Positions 22,394 to 34,373 of a DNA stretch of 64,000 nt are shown piece after piece. Position 1 is the first letter of the stretch. Every line of letters begins with the position of its first letter. The notes below the pieces were generated by a model. The model worked only from the letters and a program-made list of their open reading frames with translations, was not told where the DNA came from and did not search any database. Origin of the DNA: Trifolium pratense. Its lineage: Eukaryota; Streptophyta; Magnoliopsida; Fabales; Fabaceae. The translations under genes and the position numbers were made by a program. Location: the NCBI RefSeq assembly GCF_020283565.1, contig NC_060059.1, positions 1,247,501 to 1,311,500 on the forward strand, read 5' to 3'.

Positions 22394-23278
22394 TTGATCC
22401 CTTTTAACAACCTCCTTAGCATTACCAATCTTCCTAGTAGCCATCTGAGAAACATGAACCAAACCCTCCTTCCCTCTAAAATCATCCAACTGAACAAAAC
22501 AACCAGTATCCATCACCCTAGACACTCTTCCTTTATAAACCATATACAACTCAAGTTCACCAGAACCACGCTTCGAATCTCTATCTTTATTACCTTTCTC
22601 ATGACCATTCTCCTCCCTTCCATGTTCATACCCTTCATACTCGTCTCTCCTCCGCCTCTCATATCGATCACTATCTCTATCTCTGTCTCTATCATTCCCC
22701 CTTCTATCGTCTCTTTCGCGCCTATCTCTTCCTCCGTCTCTATCTCTATCATTCCCTCTTCTGTAATCCCTTTTATCATCTCTTTCATACCTATCTCCAT
22801 GTCTATCTCTTCTATCCCTATCTTTGTAACTGTAACTATCATCATCATCCCTATCTTTCTCATACCTGTCAGTTGATTCCTTTTCCTTCATTTTCTCTCT
22901 AGCTTCAGTTTCGATCTCTTCACGAAGCTCCTTGGCACGATCCCTATCATCTGAAATTGCCAACGCCTTGAACTTGGTCTTCGAAGTAGCATTCTCTTTC
23001 TGAATCTCTTTCTCCTTCTTAGGTTTAGGAGGAAGAATAGCATGAATTATGGTGAGAAGAGTTCGAACAAAGTAATCCGGCATCTCAGCACCGTTTTCTT
23101 TGAGTTTAGCGTCGAATTCCTCGACGGAATCGGAGGAGTGACCTAAGTCGGTGATAAACTCAGCAAGAACCTTGTCGCCGGCTCCGGTGTGGGATTCTAA
23201 CTCGGTGCATACCTTGGAAACGAGTGAAAGGTACTCGAGTTTCTTCAATCCATCATCTTGCGGAATTTTTGCACCCAT
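19125..23278 (-). CDS. DEAH-box pre-mRNA splicing helicase, PRP22/DHX8 type
   Basis: PRP22/DHX8 helicases use ATP to release spliced mRNA from the spliceosome in the nucleus. Two exons, 23278-20079 and 19518-19125, join as AA|G to give about 1197 residues, the normal size. In order: an N-terminal segment shared with DHX8 ([16 protein letters not shown]), an RD/RE-rich low-complexity region (about residues 135-235), an S1 RNA-binding domain (about 242-312), then the helicase core with Walker [10 protein letters not shown] (about 567), DEAH in MLDEAHERT (about 664), [13 protein letters not shown], and [18 protein letters not shown]. The C-terminal OB-fold region runs through [18 protein letters not shown] and [21 protein letters not shown] prefer the ATG at 23278 (MGAKIPQ) over 23302 because LLLLSSI does not fit the family. 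A truncated relative lies 11 kb to the left. Confidence 0.95.
20047..20073. repeat. (GATA)n microsatellite in the PRP22 intron
   Basis: A short TAGA/GATA tandem run lies directly downstream of the splice donor. It is longer here than in the truncated copy (9018-9032), a small length difference between the duplicates. Confidence 0.7.
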
Positions 23279-23640
23279 GATTGAAGACAGTAGCAACAAC
23301 AATTTGGGGGAATAAACAGAGTGAAACGAACCAATTCGCCGCCGCCGACGCCGCCTTTTCTATGTTTTTGGGGCGGTTTTGTGAATTCTGAATGTGATGG
23401 AAAGGTTTGAAAATGAATTTGATTTGGGGATTGATTTTGTATGAGGTTGAGAGTTGAGAGAGTGTAAAAGTGCAAATCCTGAAGGAGCTAAACACCTTCG
23501 AGGAAATAGCTTATTAGTTTTTAGTTTTAGCTTATTTTTCATGCAAATAGCTTATTTAATATAAATTATGTTTTATGTTATTTTATAAGTTAATTTTAGT
23601 GAAAATTATAATTTTATAAGCTATTTTGTTATAAATTATA

Positions 23641-24626
23641 GGCTTAAATGCAGTTTTGTCCCCCCTATTTTGATTAAATCAGAATTTTACCCCCCGTTTT
23701 AAAACGCGGACTTTTACCCCTTGTTTTATAATTTTTTGGATTTTGCCCCCCTAAAATTCTGCTTTCGAGTCACAACTTTAAAGCTTCGCACACAACTCAA
23801 TTTTGATTAATAATTCACCAAAACGATACCGAAATGACCGTAATCGAGTTATCTTTCCACATAATCAAACCCCACTTAATTTGGAGTTACAAAGAGAGAT
23901 TAATTACCGTTTTAGTGAATGTATGTCCCCCAAAATTCTGCAAAAAATCTGCTTTCGAGTCACAACTTCAAAGCTTCGCATACAACCCAATTTAGATCCA
24001 TAATTCACCAAACGGCTACCGAAATTACCGTGATCGAGTTAGCTTTCCACAGAATCAAACCCCACGAAATTTGGAGTTACATAGAGAGATTAATTACCGT
24101 TTTAGTGAAGGTCTGTCCAATTACTAATTCTGCAGAAATCTACTTGTGATCTTTAAATTCAACATCGTCTACCGAACACATCGTAACTCCAAATTCGACG
24201 AAATTGAAATTCCAACAAGGTAATTTCGTTAGATTTCCATACATGTAAATAGTATTAAAAAATGAGCTACAGGGTGAGAGGAATGACGAAAATACCAGTA
24301 GTAGTTTCATACGATAATTAATTTGAACAGACCTTCACTAAAACGGTAATTAATCTCTCTCTGTAACTCTAAATTTAGTGGAGTTTGATTATGTGGAAAA
24401 CTAACTCGATTGCGGTCGTTTCGGTACCAGTTTGGTGAATTATTAATCCAAATTGAGTTATGTGCGAAGCTTTGAACTTGAGGCTCAGAAGTAGATTTTG
24501 TGCAAAATTTGGGGGGGGCAAAATCTAACAAATTATAAAATTGGGGGGGTAAAATTCCGCATTTTAAAATAGGCGGGTAAAATTCCGCATTTTTCAAAAT
24601 ACGGGGGGTAAAACTGCATTTAAGTC
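23641..24626. mobile_element. MULE-like non-autonomous element, 986 bp, 9-bp target duplication
   Basis: TAAATTATA flanks both ends exactly (23632-23640 and 24627-24635). Terminal repeats read GGCTTAAATGCAGTTTTGTC on the left and GACTTAAATGCAGTTTTACC on the inverted right, followed by C-rich runs. A 9-bp duplication points to Mutator-like elements. Inside are two direct copies (23760-23927 and 23950-24117) and one inverted copy (about 24328-24497) of a ~168-bp unit, so the element can fold back. No transposase is encoded. It sits about 360 bp upstream of the PRP22 start codon. Confidence 0.8.
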
Positions 24627-24792
24627 TAAATTATATTGACAAACTTATAATAATACATGAAAATTGCATAAGCTATTTACATAAACTCAAAAATAAGGTA
24701 ATTCAAACCGGACGATATTTTTTTTATTCTTCAAACTAAATCTTTTTGCTTTATTTGACCAAAGAGAAAAAATCTTTTTTCATTTTTTTGGT

Positions 24793-24836
24793 AAGATAAA
24801 CAAATTTATGCTTCAAAAAAAGATAAACAAATTTAT
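24793..24836 (+). mobile_element. Tail-only insertion (10 nt) with 17-bp direct repeats
   Basis: AAGATAAACAAATTTAT at 24793-24809 recurs exactly at 24820-24836, flanking GCTTC plus an A run that abuts the right copy. Confidence 0.65.
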
Positions 24837-24847
24837 TATACTCAATT

Positions 24848-24892
24848 AAAACTATTTTAAAAACATCTACGAAAAAAAACTATTTTAAAAAC
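24848..24892 (+). mobile_element. Tail-only insertion (11 nt) with 17-bp direct repeats
   Basis: AAAACTATTTTAAAAAC at 24848-24864 recurs exactly at 24876-24892, flanking ATCTACG plus A residues next to the right copy. It lies 11 bp from the preceding insertion of the same kind. Confidence 0.6.
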
Positions 24893-25249
24893 GATTTTAA
24901 AGTGTTTAATAAAAAAATAATTAAAGGTGTTGCGCACAAAAAACGATTTAAAAGTTATGTGTTCACCACATACCTACAGATTAGTATTATCATATACTAT
25001 CATCTAAAAGACAACTATTTAGTTCATTCACTATTTCTAAAAATTTAGCTTTGATTTTTTTATAAATACTAAATTTAGCTATTTAATATGTTCTCTTAGT
25101 GTACAAATATTATCCTTTTAAACAATTTTGCTTCATTATCAAACGTTAGGTCTAAAATATGACATATTTTAAATGGAGTTTTTAAGAGATTTTTTTAATA
25201 GTTTTATTGATGTTGATGTTTTATATTAAAAGATTATATGGTATACTAA

Positions 25250-25370
25250 GTCATTTGAAACACATTGCAGTCTCTTCAGTAGTTGATAAGAATATTGTAT
25301 AAAATTTGTAGGTCAGAGTTCGAATTCTGATACTTTCACATATTCATCTTAAAAAAGAAAAATTATACCA
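25250..25370 (+). mobile_element. Degraded tRNA-derived SINE
   Basis: AGTAGTTGATAAGAATATTG precedes the box B-like GAGTTCGAATTCTG and an A-rich tail. The ends are indistinct. Confidence 0.4.
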
Positions 25371-25408
25371 ACTAAACATGGAAAAAAAATACATTATAAA
25401 TTCTTTTG

Positions 25409-25750
25409 CCTTAACTACACATTTGATATCTTACGTTTATTTTAGATTTCAATTTGGTCTGTTACGTTTAAAAAATATCAATTTGGTCCCTTACGTTTAT
25501 TTTATGTTTCAAGTTAGTCCTTTCCGTCAATTTTGTCACATGTGGCAGCCAATTTGCATATGTGGACAGACATGTGACACTTGTACACACTGACACGTGT
25601 ATTGTTCAAACGCTATTAGTGACAAATCTAACGGAAATGACTAACTTGAAACCTAAAATAAATGTAAGGGACCAAATTAATACTTTTTAAACGTAAGAGA
25701 CCAAATTAAAACATAAAATAAACGTAAGGAACCAAATGTGTAGTTAAGCC
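25409..25750. mobile_element. Inverted-repeat element (about 342 bp), MULE-MITE-like
   Basis: The left GCCTTAACTACACATTTG and inverted right GGCTTAACTACACATTTG ends are near identical, with repeated CTTACGTTTATTTTA and CAATTTGGTC motifs in the arms. The flanks (AATTCTTTT / AATTTTTTT) may be an imperfect 9-bp duplication. No coding capacity is seen. Confidence 0.6.
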
Positions 25751-28700
25751 AAATTTTTTTAGTTCAAAAGTATAATGAAAAGATAAAAACTTTTACATTT
25801 TAAAATAAGGGAGTCAAATCCTCGAAGAAAATGGAAAAACCAAAATTTCAATTATGCCTTCAATTTTATATACAAGTCCTCTTAGAAATGAGTCAAACAA
25901 ACGTTTTTATATACTAGTACTTAACATAAATCAAAAGATATTTTCTTCTTGGATCTCTGTAAATCCTCATTTGTCCTCGAAAATTTTAAAAATGCTCCCC
26001 TCGTTACTTAAGTAGCGAATTCATGGGGGGTCAAATTGGGAAAAAACAGTTCGCGACTTAAAATGTGAACCTTATAAAATAGGAGGTGGAGGAAGGAAGT
26101 GAGATACAAAAATATTAGATTTTATAATATTCACATTCTAAGATATGAACTGTTTTTTCCTTAATTTTTGTTATTTACACACTCGTATCCTGCATTACGG
26201 GGTAGTATTAGAAAGGTCGAGGGATGCGTGTGAGATTCAGATTGCGCTAGAAGAAGGAATCAAGGGAGATTCAATTGCAGTCTTACAAAGAGATGGAGCA
26301 AAAACTACAGCTAAAATTGGTCAAGGATGGAAAAGAATTGTGCTAGCAATAATTTCAAGGCTGGATATAAGCTGGATGATTGACTAATATTGTGGGTTTT
26401 TCATTAAGAAATGCTGTTTTTGAGACATCATTGAGAAATGCTAGTGTACCGAAGATAAAAAAAATTGTATTATTTTTCAAAATATTAAAAAAAAAAATAT
26501 TTCAAAACATAATTACTACTTATAAAATCTCTAATTTTGGAGTGAGTGCAGTATTAGAATTTGTACAGTAAATGTTTGTAAAATATAAAAAGTATTATTT
26601 TCAATGAAAAATAAGTGTTCCGCTTCGAAACACTAGTTTTTTTTTTTGACAACTCATCAAAATACTAGTTAGTATGACTCATAAAAAAAAACTTTGAGTG
26701 TTAGATCATGATAAGAGATTCAAGTAGCTTAAATAAAGTGTCAACATGATTATCATAATTGTACACTACTAAAAACAACTTTTTAAGTGTCATTGTCATT
26801 GTGTAATTGTACACTAATAAAAACTTTATTATTTTATTGGTCTTTCTAATTTTTTTTGTCTAGTAGCCTAGTAACTAGGAATATTACTTTGTCGAGATAT
26901 TACTTCTTTGGTCTTTCTATTTCTATTTTGAGAAAAACACATAAAAACAAACAGAAAAGTAACATGGGTCCAGAATCAGTTTCCAAACAAGTACAAAATG
27001 TCTATCATACAAGAAAAGATTAAATTCTGCGAATCCATTGTTTATACGGCAGTGCGATGCTGCTGAAAAACGGAAGCCCTTAGGTATAGGTTGGGGAACT
27101 TGCTGTGAAGCTGGTCCATTGGTGGGGTTTGTTTGGAAAGCAGGGCTTTGTTGGCCGTTGGATGGTTGCCACCAGGAGAATAGAAAGATCTTAATTAAAC
27201 CTTGTTTCTGTTTATCTCTGAGTTCTCTCTACGCTACGGTCAAGATAATGTCTTAATAATAATATATAATAAACATTATAATAGGGTCTAGCTAACTTAA
27301 TCTATTATAGAATTTTAGGAGGTATTATGGTTTAAATACTTGAGTTACTAAATCATGACATGGGGAAATTTAACAATAACTTGTTCCCTCTAAAAGCACT
27401 AGCGAGACTCATCTCATACCTCTCAAATTCAAAATCTGTCTTTTTATCCCGAACTTGAACCAAACCTTTTGAGTTTTAACATAGTACTGTAACTTGTTTC
27501 ACCACAACACGTAACTCCATAGAGGGACCCAGCAATTATTGGGAGCCGACTCTTCTGTTTAGCAATAATTAAGAAAACATGTTGGCAATTACTAAAATTG
27601 AGTATGTTGGCATCACTAAATTTTTTAATTTAAAACCCCACCAACAATCTTTACACACAAAAATACAAAGATAAACAAATTCGATGAGTTGGTATACTCA
27701 ACCTCCTCCAGTTTCCATATCTTAGGCAATCTACAGATTCTTATCTACTTGGATAGCAACACCAATCCATTATTACTAACACATACACTAAATAATTCGT
27801 TTTCTCACTAGCTTTACTACCCAAAAAAATTATTATACTTCCAAATACTTAGGCCATGTAGAGTTGAAAGCAATACTATGTTTTTTACACAAATATTAGT
27901 TCATGTTTGGAATCACAGTTACTTAGATAAAATTAAAAGCTTCAAAGTATAACTTATACAAAATCACAGCGGCTCACCATGATTTTATCAAACTCAACGT
28001 GAATCAAAACATTAGTGTCTAATTATCGGGATGTCATCTACTCAATCAACCTACTACTAGTACCTTCTATAGTACTAGTATGCTGTTTAAATTACTATAT
28101 GCCTCTAAGATGCCAGGTATTTTACAGATGGAATTTAATTTATGCTTACAGACACCCCATTCATCCAATAGACCAATCCTTTTCTCACAACAACTCAGAG
28201 GTCAGGACAATGTTTAGTATGTTTTTTTGTGAGGAAAATGATGAAATGCATGGCATGGAGAAAGCCAGGTAGAAGATGCACATGGTAGTTTTCATGTGTG
28301 TTTGTGTGTGGCCTTAAAAGTCAAAGCCATAACAACCAGTTTAAATGTGCCATTATTGAGTTACAATAAATCAGACAAAATTGAATTTTTGTATCAGTAT
28401 TGTATCAACTACTAACAAGTAACAACCACATACTTACTGTTGAATCAAATGCACCAAACCAAACATATTTGTTTCAGGTTTTAACCTAAGGTGAAACATC
28501 AAAAATAGTAACTATACCATGTACTAGGGTGTAAGATCTTTATTATTTTAGTATATTTAAGACTTGAATACAACTTGTACCTAACCTTATCTTTCCTTAA
28601 ATACTGAAATTTCTAGCCAGAGGACAAGTTCCCAGAAGGAATACCCTGGAAATGACAAACTGCCAGAAAACTCAAGATACCCTCCAACAAAATCAAACAC

Positions 28701-28849
28701 GGTGGTGTGAACGTGGAGGTTCAAAAACCACCCAAATCAACCATACATAATATAGCCAGGTCACATCACAAAAGATCAATAATTCACCATAAAAAAACAG
28801 AAAGCAAAATGATGAAACAGTGGATAAAATAAAGAAACAGATAGGTTTT

Positions 28850-29616
28850 TATTCACATCACTGGCAACCCCAAAACAATCCACTTACATGCAATGCAAGA
28901 AAAAACATTATTCTCAAGCTTATTATCAAGCTAAGAAATGGCTAAGAATTTAAGATAAATTAAAATCTTAAAAACAAAAGGCCATAACCAGAGCATTTAT
29001 CTTTCACACACCAAAACAACATCTAATAATATCCAACAATGAATTTGAAAGTGGAAAGGAGAAAGAAACAGATCATGACTCACCAGTCACCACTCACCAA
29101 CAGCAGCTATGTCAAAATCAAAACATGCATTTGCCACTTTAAATGGACCCCAATTTCTCTTAATCTCAAACAACGCAGCTAAGATCAAGATACAAGTACA
29201 TATGTTGGAAAAGTAGGGTACTTCAATCCAACAATTTGGGAATGACAATTGAACTTGAGAAACACAACAATTGAATTGACACTCTCAGCTCAGAAACAAC
29301 AAGCTAAGCTTTCAACTACTAATTACTTCTTCATGAACTGCAACAATAACTTATCAATCAAAACTCAAAACCCGATATGAAACAAAGTGAAACAGAAGCA
29401 ATTAATTCAACATTCCATCAACATCCAAGCTTAGAGAATTCTCAACTCAACAATCAAAAGTAAATTCCACTGCACTTGTTGCACAATGATCAAGGTTCTG
29501 AAAACCTATTCCAGCCTCAATCCAATTTATGACCACCACCACTATCACATAAATAATAAATATCAAACTTTTCTCTCTTTCTGCAAAACCCCAAAGTCTA
29601 AAACAAATTTGAGCAT
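28850..29616. repeat. Third, diverged copy of the PRP22 3' flank, beside the TCP gene
   Basis: Blocks such as CAATCCACTTACATGCAATG, TTGGAAAAGTAGGGTACTTC and CACTTGTTGCACAATGATCA match, in the same order and orientation, the segments at 7385-7830 and 18180-18860. Identity is visibly lower than between those two. It lies just 3' of the TCP gene. Confidence 0.75.
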
Positions 29617-29871
29617 CAATAAAAAAAAAAAAAGACTAATTAATCAATCTTCCAAACCAAAGGAAGTAAAATCCCTAATTGAATTCCTTGATCAATGGAC
29701 TTTCTCCATTAAAAATCAAAGGAACAAAAAACCTAAACCCTAAAATTTTCTACTTTTCACACACATCAAAGGCAACATATCCATAATAACACAGAATAAT
29801 TATATATACCAAGAAAACACCACCACCACCACCACTGCAATTCAACCACAGAAACTAACTCACAAACAGAA

Positions 29872-30645
29872 TCAATGATGCTCGTCGTCTCCCCGACCAG
29901 AATTTCCATGTCCACCAGACAATGAAGCAAGCAAATTCAGATGACCAGGAAGATAATTCCCAACTCTAGCAGCTGAAGCTTCACCCATAGCTTGTTGCTG
30001 TTGATGATGATGATGAGAGAAGAAAGAAGCTTGATGTTGTTGCTGCTGCTGTTGAGACAAAGACTGAATCACCATTTCCGGCTGAGGAGCACCAGCAGCA
30101 GCGGCAGCGAAACTCCAAATTTGTCCAAAATCAGGCCGCGAAGGTAACGCCCAAAGCGCTGCAGGTGTTGAAAGAGAAGCAACAGAAAGAGCGTCTTCTT
30201 TAGCATGAGCAGAAGAAGATGAAGAATCATCGTCCGTACGAATACGTTTACCGAGAATGAACGGTGACGGAGAGAGAAGAGGTTTATGTTCTAACGAAGT
30301 TGAAGAAGGAGACGGAAGTGAATTATTAGAGCCACGAAGTGAAACAGAGAGAGATGAGAAACTCGCCGGAGTAGTTCCGGTACCGGTAGCGGCGATGATT
30401 GAAGGTTCAGCTTGACGGAGGAGCCATTCGATTGTTTGACCATCGGATTTGTGACCTAATTCGCGAGTTAGCTGGAAGACGCGAGCAGCGCATATGATTG
30501 GCATACGAATACGGCGTCCACGGCCGTCAACTTTACTGTGACGGTCTTTTGAAGGGGGTTTTTTAACGGCTAAGTGTTGACGGTTTTGGTCAATGATTGA
30601 GCCGTTAGTTGTGGTTGTAGTGGTTGTTCCGTCGGTGTTAGACAT
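29872..30645 (-). CDS. Class I TCP transcription factor (TCP7/TCP21-like)
   Basis: TCP proteins are plant transcription factors with a non-canonical bHLH that bind GC-rich GGNCCCAC-type sites and control cell proliferation and growth. This is a single exon of 257 codons. The TCP domain covers about residues 29-83: a basic region [17 protein letters not shown], then helix [20 protein letters not shown] and helix [21 protein letters not shown]. The short basic region lacking the class II insertion marks class I. The C-terminal half has [17 protein letters not shown], Gln/His tracts (about 195-215), and [19 protein letters not shown] before the end, as in TCP7/TCP21-type proteins. The N-terminus has a Thr run. 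A CT-rich leader precedes the start codon. It is intronless, as is common for the family. Confidence 0.93.
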   Translation of the reverse strand: MSNTDGTTTTTTTNGSIIDQNRQHLAVKKPPSKDRHSKVDGRGRRIRMPIICAARVFQLTRELGHKSDGQTIEWLLRQAEPSIIAATGTGTTPASFSSLSVSLRGSNNSLPSPSSTSLEHKPLLSPSPFILGKRIRTDDDSSSSSAHAKEDALSVASLSTPAALWALPSRPDFGQIWSFAAAAAGAPQPEMVIQSLSQQQQQQHQASFFSHHHHQQQQAMGEASAARVGNYLPGHLNLLASLSGGHGNSGRGDDEHH

Positions 30646-31090
30646 GTTTTGATGGATGGATGGATGGAGAGAAGGGATTAGGGTTGTTGATGGATGGAGG
30701 GAGAAGGAGAGAGTGTGTGAGTGAGTGATAGAGAAAGAGGGAACAGAGCTCTAATGATTGAGCGGCAGGAGCTGGTGGAGACAGACAGGAAGAGGGCACA
30801 TGCTTGCTGGGCTCCACTTATTTCTCTCTTCACTTCTCTACTATCACAATTCCCACGCGCTTTCTCATTCACCTTCATTTTGGTAACATACTTTAACCTC
30901 GCTTCTGCTATAAATTAGTTTATCAGTTATTCACAATTTTTTATTGGCTTAGTAATTTATTAACACTAAATAGTTTTTGTAACAACTTTGTTAATTTTGG
31001 TTCAAGAACCAAGTGAGTACATGTGTAGTTCTTCTAGTATTTTCATGTTTTAGTCCGTTTCATTCCAATTATTAAATTGAATCTAATTTG

Positions 31091-31130
31091 AACTATAGAG
31101 TTAAATTTTTTGAACAAACTATAGAGTTAA
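31091..31130 (-). mobile_element. Tail-only insertion (12 nt) with 14-bp direct repeats
   Basis: AACTATAGAGTTAA at 31091-31104 recurs exactly at 31117-31130. The insert reads ATTTTTTGAACA; on the other strand this is TGTTC plus an A run, matching the 3' end of the SINE at 16647-16777. Confidence 0.65.
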
Positions 31131-31307
31131 TTTGAGTTGTTTATGAGCTTTAATCAAGTTAAATTCAAGTTAGAAAAAATATATGACAAATTCCATTTAA
31201 TTTTAAGTTGATTCAATTCATATTAAGTCAAGTTGAACTTAAGTTTGACTCTACTCAACTCATTTATAACATTATCCTTTACTATTTCATCAAATTTTAC
31301 TTGACTC

Positions 31308-31346
31308 AATTTAGCCTTTTTTTTAAGCAGATTAATTTAGCCTTTT
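31308..31346 (-). mobile_element. Tail-only insertion (13 nt) with 13-bp direct repeats
   Basis: AATTTAGCCTTTT at 31308-31320 recurs at 31334-31346. The insert begins with T residues and ends AAGCAGATT. Confidence 0.5.
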
Positions 31347-31719
31347 AAAATTATAAAAGTAAGAGTTTATACTATATGGAAGGCAAGCAATAAATTATTT
31401 AAAAAATTAAAATAGTTTTTGCATGTCAAAATATGATTTCTCTAAACTACAATATATTCCTATATTATCGTTAAAATTTTAAATATTTTTTAATAACTAA
31501 TCCATGATGGACCACTTATAGAAACAATCCATATTTAATATTTAAATTTTCCTCATTGTAGATTGCTGAATAAAAAGTACAAAATACTAGTATAACATAG
31601 AGTTGACCAAGTCATAATTATAACCACTTTCTTGTATATTTGGGATGAGGTGATAGTTGGTTATAGAGAAAACATGGTTAGATGGTGGGCATTAGTTGGT
31701 CTACAACTCAAGTACTCGT

Positions 31720-31766
31720 AAGGACAATACATTATTAGTTGCTTCAAAAAAAAGGACAATACATTA
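31720..31766 (+). mobile_element. Tail-only insertion (17 nt) with 15-bp direct repeats
   Basis: AAGGACAATACATTA at 31720-31734 recurs exactly at 31752-31766. The insert ends TTGCTTC plus an A run against the right copy, the same tail style as at 24810. Confidence 0.65.
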
Positions 31767-31989
31767 GTCAGTTGAGTTTAGATTGAGTTTATAACATGCA
31801 TACATATGAATGCCCTGTTTTCTTAGTCAGAGTGTTGTGAAGGATGCAATCGACTAATATGGAAGTTAAGAGCTTACTCGACCAAATAATTTTGGATTGT
31901 AACTCATCCCAGAATGTAGTTTATCTATAATAGGCAGTTATGTTCTATGAACTAGTTGGGTCAAGAGTGTGGCCAAAAAGGTTTGTGTA

Positions 31990-32130
31990 GGTTTCTTAGT
32001 GGTAAGAGCCACTTTGGTTTAAAAACAATATACATATTATTTTTTGCAGAGGTCGGAGTTCGAATCCCGAACACTTTATTTATTTATATTAAGAGTGAAA
32101 TTTCTAACTATTAGACTATTTGACAAAAAA
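31990..32130 (+). mobile_element. tRNA-derived SINE
   Basis: Box A-like TTAGTGGTAAGAGCC and box B GGAGTTCGAATCCC lie about 50 bp apart, followed by an A/T-rich tail ending in an A run. It could be mistaken for a tRNA, but no cloverleaf forms. Boundaries are approximate. Confidence 0.6.
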
Positions 32131-32600
32131 TAAAATAACTGTTTGCTTAATTGACTCGCACTTCTGGTCAAAATAACCAACGTAAGAATCATAATTTAGT
32201 AGTAGTAGATGAATCCCTTTGGTCCTCTCCTCGTGAAATCAAGTTTACTCAATAAGTGTGAGCAAGACAACAATCTATAAGATATTATCACAAACGTTTA
32301 GATCCAATATTAATGCAATTAACAAATTATCTAATGACTAATCCCCTTGAAAATTTTGCATTTGAAAATTTTAAATTAACAAATGTACACGATTATATGA
32401 TTATAGTTTTAATCTTTGATTTTATTTTATTTTTACTAAAAAATATGGATTTATTCATTCAAATTGAAAGTACATCGATCATTACAAATTCAAAATTGCT
32501 AAAAATTAAAAAAGGTGAATCTACAAACAATCTTGCAGCATCTAGGTTAATAACATACAACGGCATGCCTACAAATATGACAAAAATAAAAGTAACTGGC

Positions 32601-32650
32601 NNNNNNNNNNNNNNNNNNNNNNNNNNNNNNNNNNNNNNNNNNNNNNNNNN
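32601..32650. other. Assembly gap (50 N)
   Basis: Fifty unresolved bases. The gap lies about 800 bp left of the tandem foldback array, so the true length and local structure here are uncertain. Confidence 1.
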
Positions 32651-33177
32651 GCTTCATACTTTCGGATATGCAACGTTGACTTTCAAGTCTTCATCAGATA
32701 TGTAATGAGTTGAGGTAGATTTTGAATATGCCTTATATGATTAATTATTAAATTAATTCTAACATCTAACATACTTTTTCTAAATGTTTTGTGGACTGCA
32801 CAATTTTAAAAATAAATTCTACTATGTATTAAATCATGTGAATTATTAAGAAGTTTGATTTATGTTATGACACTAATAAAATTCATCAAATAATTAATTT
32901 TTTTTTACATAATAGAAGAGGGTATGTTAAAAAGAACATGATAGACTTCTTTTTTTGTAAATACCATGAAGACAATAGTTTATTATGCATTGTCATCCTT
33001 CTTATTTGTTCTTGTGTGAGAAAGAGGAAATTTCGTGCAATCTCCTGCAAGATGTGTTATCTTTCACTACCCAGTCTTATCTTGCCACGTCTTGTTCGTT
33101 CATAAATAAAATAACTTTTTCTTTATTTATTAATTAATTATCAATTCTATAATATATACAACGTGGATCATATGTTT

Positions 33178-33235
33178 ATTGATATTATATATGCATTATA
33201 TGTTTCCCAATTACTACGAATTTGGAGGATTTCTT
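33178..33235. repeat. Left copy of a direct repeat flanking the MYB array (partner near 38152-38240)
   Basis: TATGCATTATATGTTTCCCA followed by ATTACTACGAATTT here matches TATGCATTATATGTTTCCCA / CTACTACGAATTT at 38160-38200. The left copy lacks the poly-T insertion carried by the right copy. Confidence 0.7.
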
Positions 33236-33570
33236 GGTGAAAGCTGGAGTTGTTGGTGAATCTTTACATTACATAATAAGGAAGGTGAAAATGATACTTG
33301 AATATATACATTAAAATTTTCGTTCAAAAAATCCATTTGGGAATGGGAGCTTCAAAGCATCGTAACGATACCATCGCTACTATATATCTCATACTCTCCT
33401 ACTACATCTAGTTCAGTTCTGTTTGTTTGGCTGAATGATACTTAAAATTTAAATATGACTTGTTTCACTCAATTAAAAAAAAAAGGTTTTTAGTTTGTAA
33501 TAATTAATTTTAATAAATAAATGACATTTTATTATTATTTTTTGTTATTAGTTTTATTTTGGTTAATGAA

Positions 33571-33780
33571 GGTATTTGGACGGAGGAATAACACAAGATG
33601 TTTTCAACAAGGTTGATATTTATTGTTAAAGGTAAGTGGAAACAAATTTCTAAAGACTTTGTCAAAACTCACACACCAACTCAAGTTGCAAGTCATGCTC
33701 AGAGGCATTCTCTTCTCCGTTCGAACCAAAATCTCCGCCACGGCGGGAAACCCAGTGTCTTTGATCTTACCATCGATACG
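33571..33780 (+). pseudogene. MYB-related (SHAQKYF-type) exon, unit 1, stop-containing
   Basis: Reads IWTEE then TAA in place of the next Glu, then HKMFSTRLIFIVKGKWKQIS and TPTQVASHAQRHSL. The reverse-complement copy follows at about 33893-34100. The acceptor AATGAAG|GT and a following donor-like ACG|GTAATT are kept. Confidence 0.8.
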
Positions 33781-34373
33781 GTAATTTTTTTTCCTTGTTT
33801 TAATCTTAGTGTTTAACAACTTTCTTTTATTTGTAAGAAAAAAGTTGTTAGAAATTAAGATTAAAAAAATAATAAAAAAATACTGTATAGATGGTAAGAT
33901 CAAAGACACTAGGTTTTCCGCAGCGACGACGATTCTAATTCAGACGGAGGAGAGAATGGTTCTGAGCATGACTTGCAACCTAAGTTAGTGTGCGAGTTTT
34001 GACAAAATTTCTAAAAAATTGTTTCGAGTTATCTTTACAAATCTTTCAACCTCAATTATAAACACACTGTGTTCTTCCTCCCTCCAAATAACTTCATTAA
34101 CCAAAACAAAAATATTGATAAACTGTCTTTTATTTATTAAATTTAATTATTAAAAACTACGATACAAATTATTCTAGTGAAACAAGTCATATTTTAAATT
34201 TTAATTATATTTCGACCAAACAAACATCAAAACCGGTGGGTTAACACAATATAAATATGATTTGTTTCACTCAATTAAAAAAAAAAAGGTTTTTAGTTTG
34301 TAATAATTAATTTTAATAAATAAATGACATTTTATTATTATTTTTTGTTATTAGTTTTGTTTTGGTTAATGAA

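Larger units (their letters stand above)
24893..28849. other. Intergenic region between PRP22 promoter repeats and the TCP gene flank
   Basis: Besides the repeats listed, I see no convincing gene. The open frame at 26145-26387 (containing GDSIAVLQRDGAKTTAKIGQ) and the one at 27038-27256 (containing GIGWGTCCEAGPLVGFVW) are short, lack recognisable domains, and are not supported by introns or conserved neighbours. A possible tail-only insertion lies at 26628-26670 (AAACACTAGTT / AAATACTAGTT, one mismatch). Confidence 0.5.
30646..33413. other. Intergenic region between TCP and the MYB foldback array
   Basis: The first ~260 bp probably hold the TCP leader and promoter (GA/CT-rich). The remainder is A/T-rich with several tail-only insertions, a SINE (31990-32130) and an assembly gap. 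No gene is supported; the 130-codon frame at 32313-32705 runs through the gap and resembles nothing I recognise. Confidence 0.55.

Noticed and set aside
22256..22876. 206-codon open frame opposite the PRP22 N-terminal region
   Set aside because: It is the antisense of the RD/RE-rich low-complexity coding sequence, which creates long open frames on the other strand by composition.
26145..26387. 80-codon frame containing GDSIAVLQRDGAKTTAKIGQ
   Set aside because: Reads slightly like a real protein fragment, but no family could be named and no neighbouring exons were found.
32313..32705. 130-codon frame spanning the assembly gap
   Set aside because: It includes 50 N and has no recognisable content on either side; the frame across the gap is meaningless.
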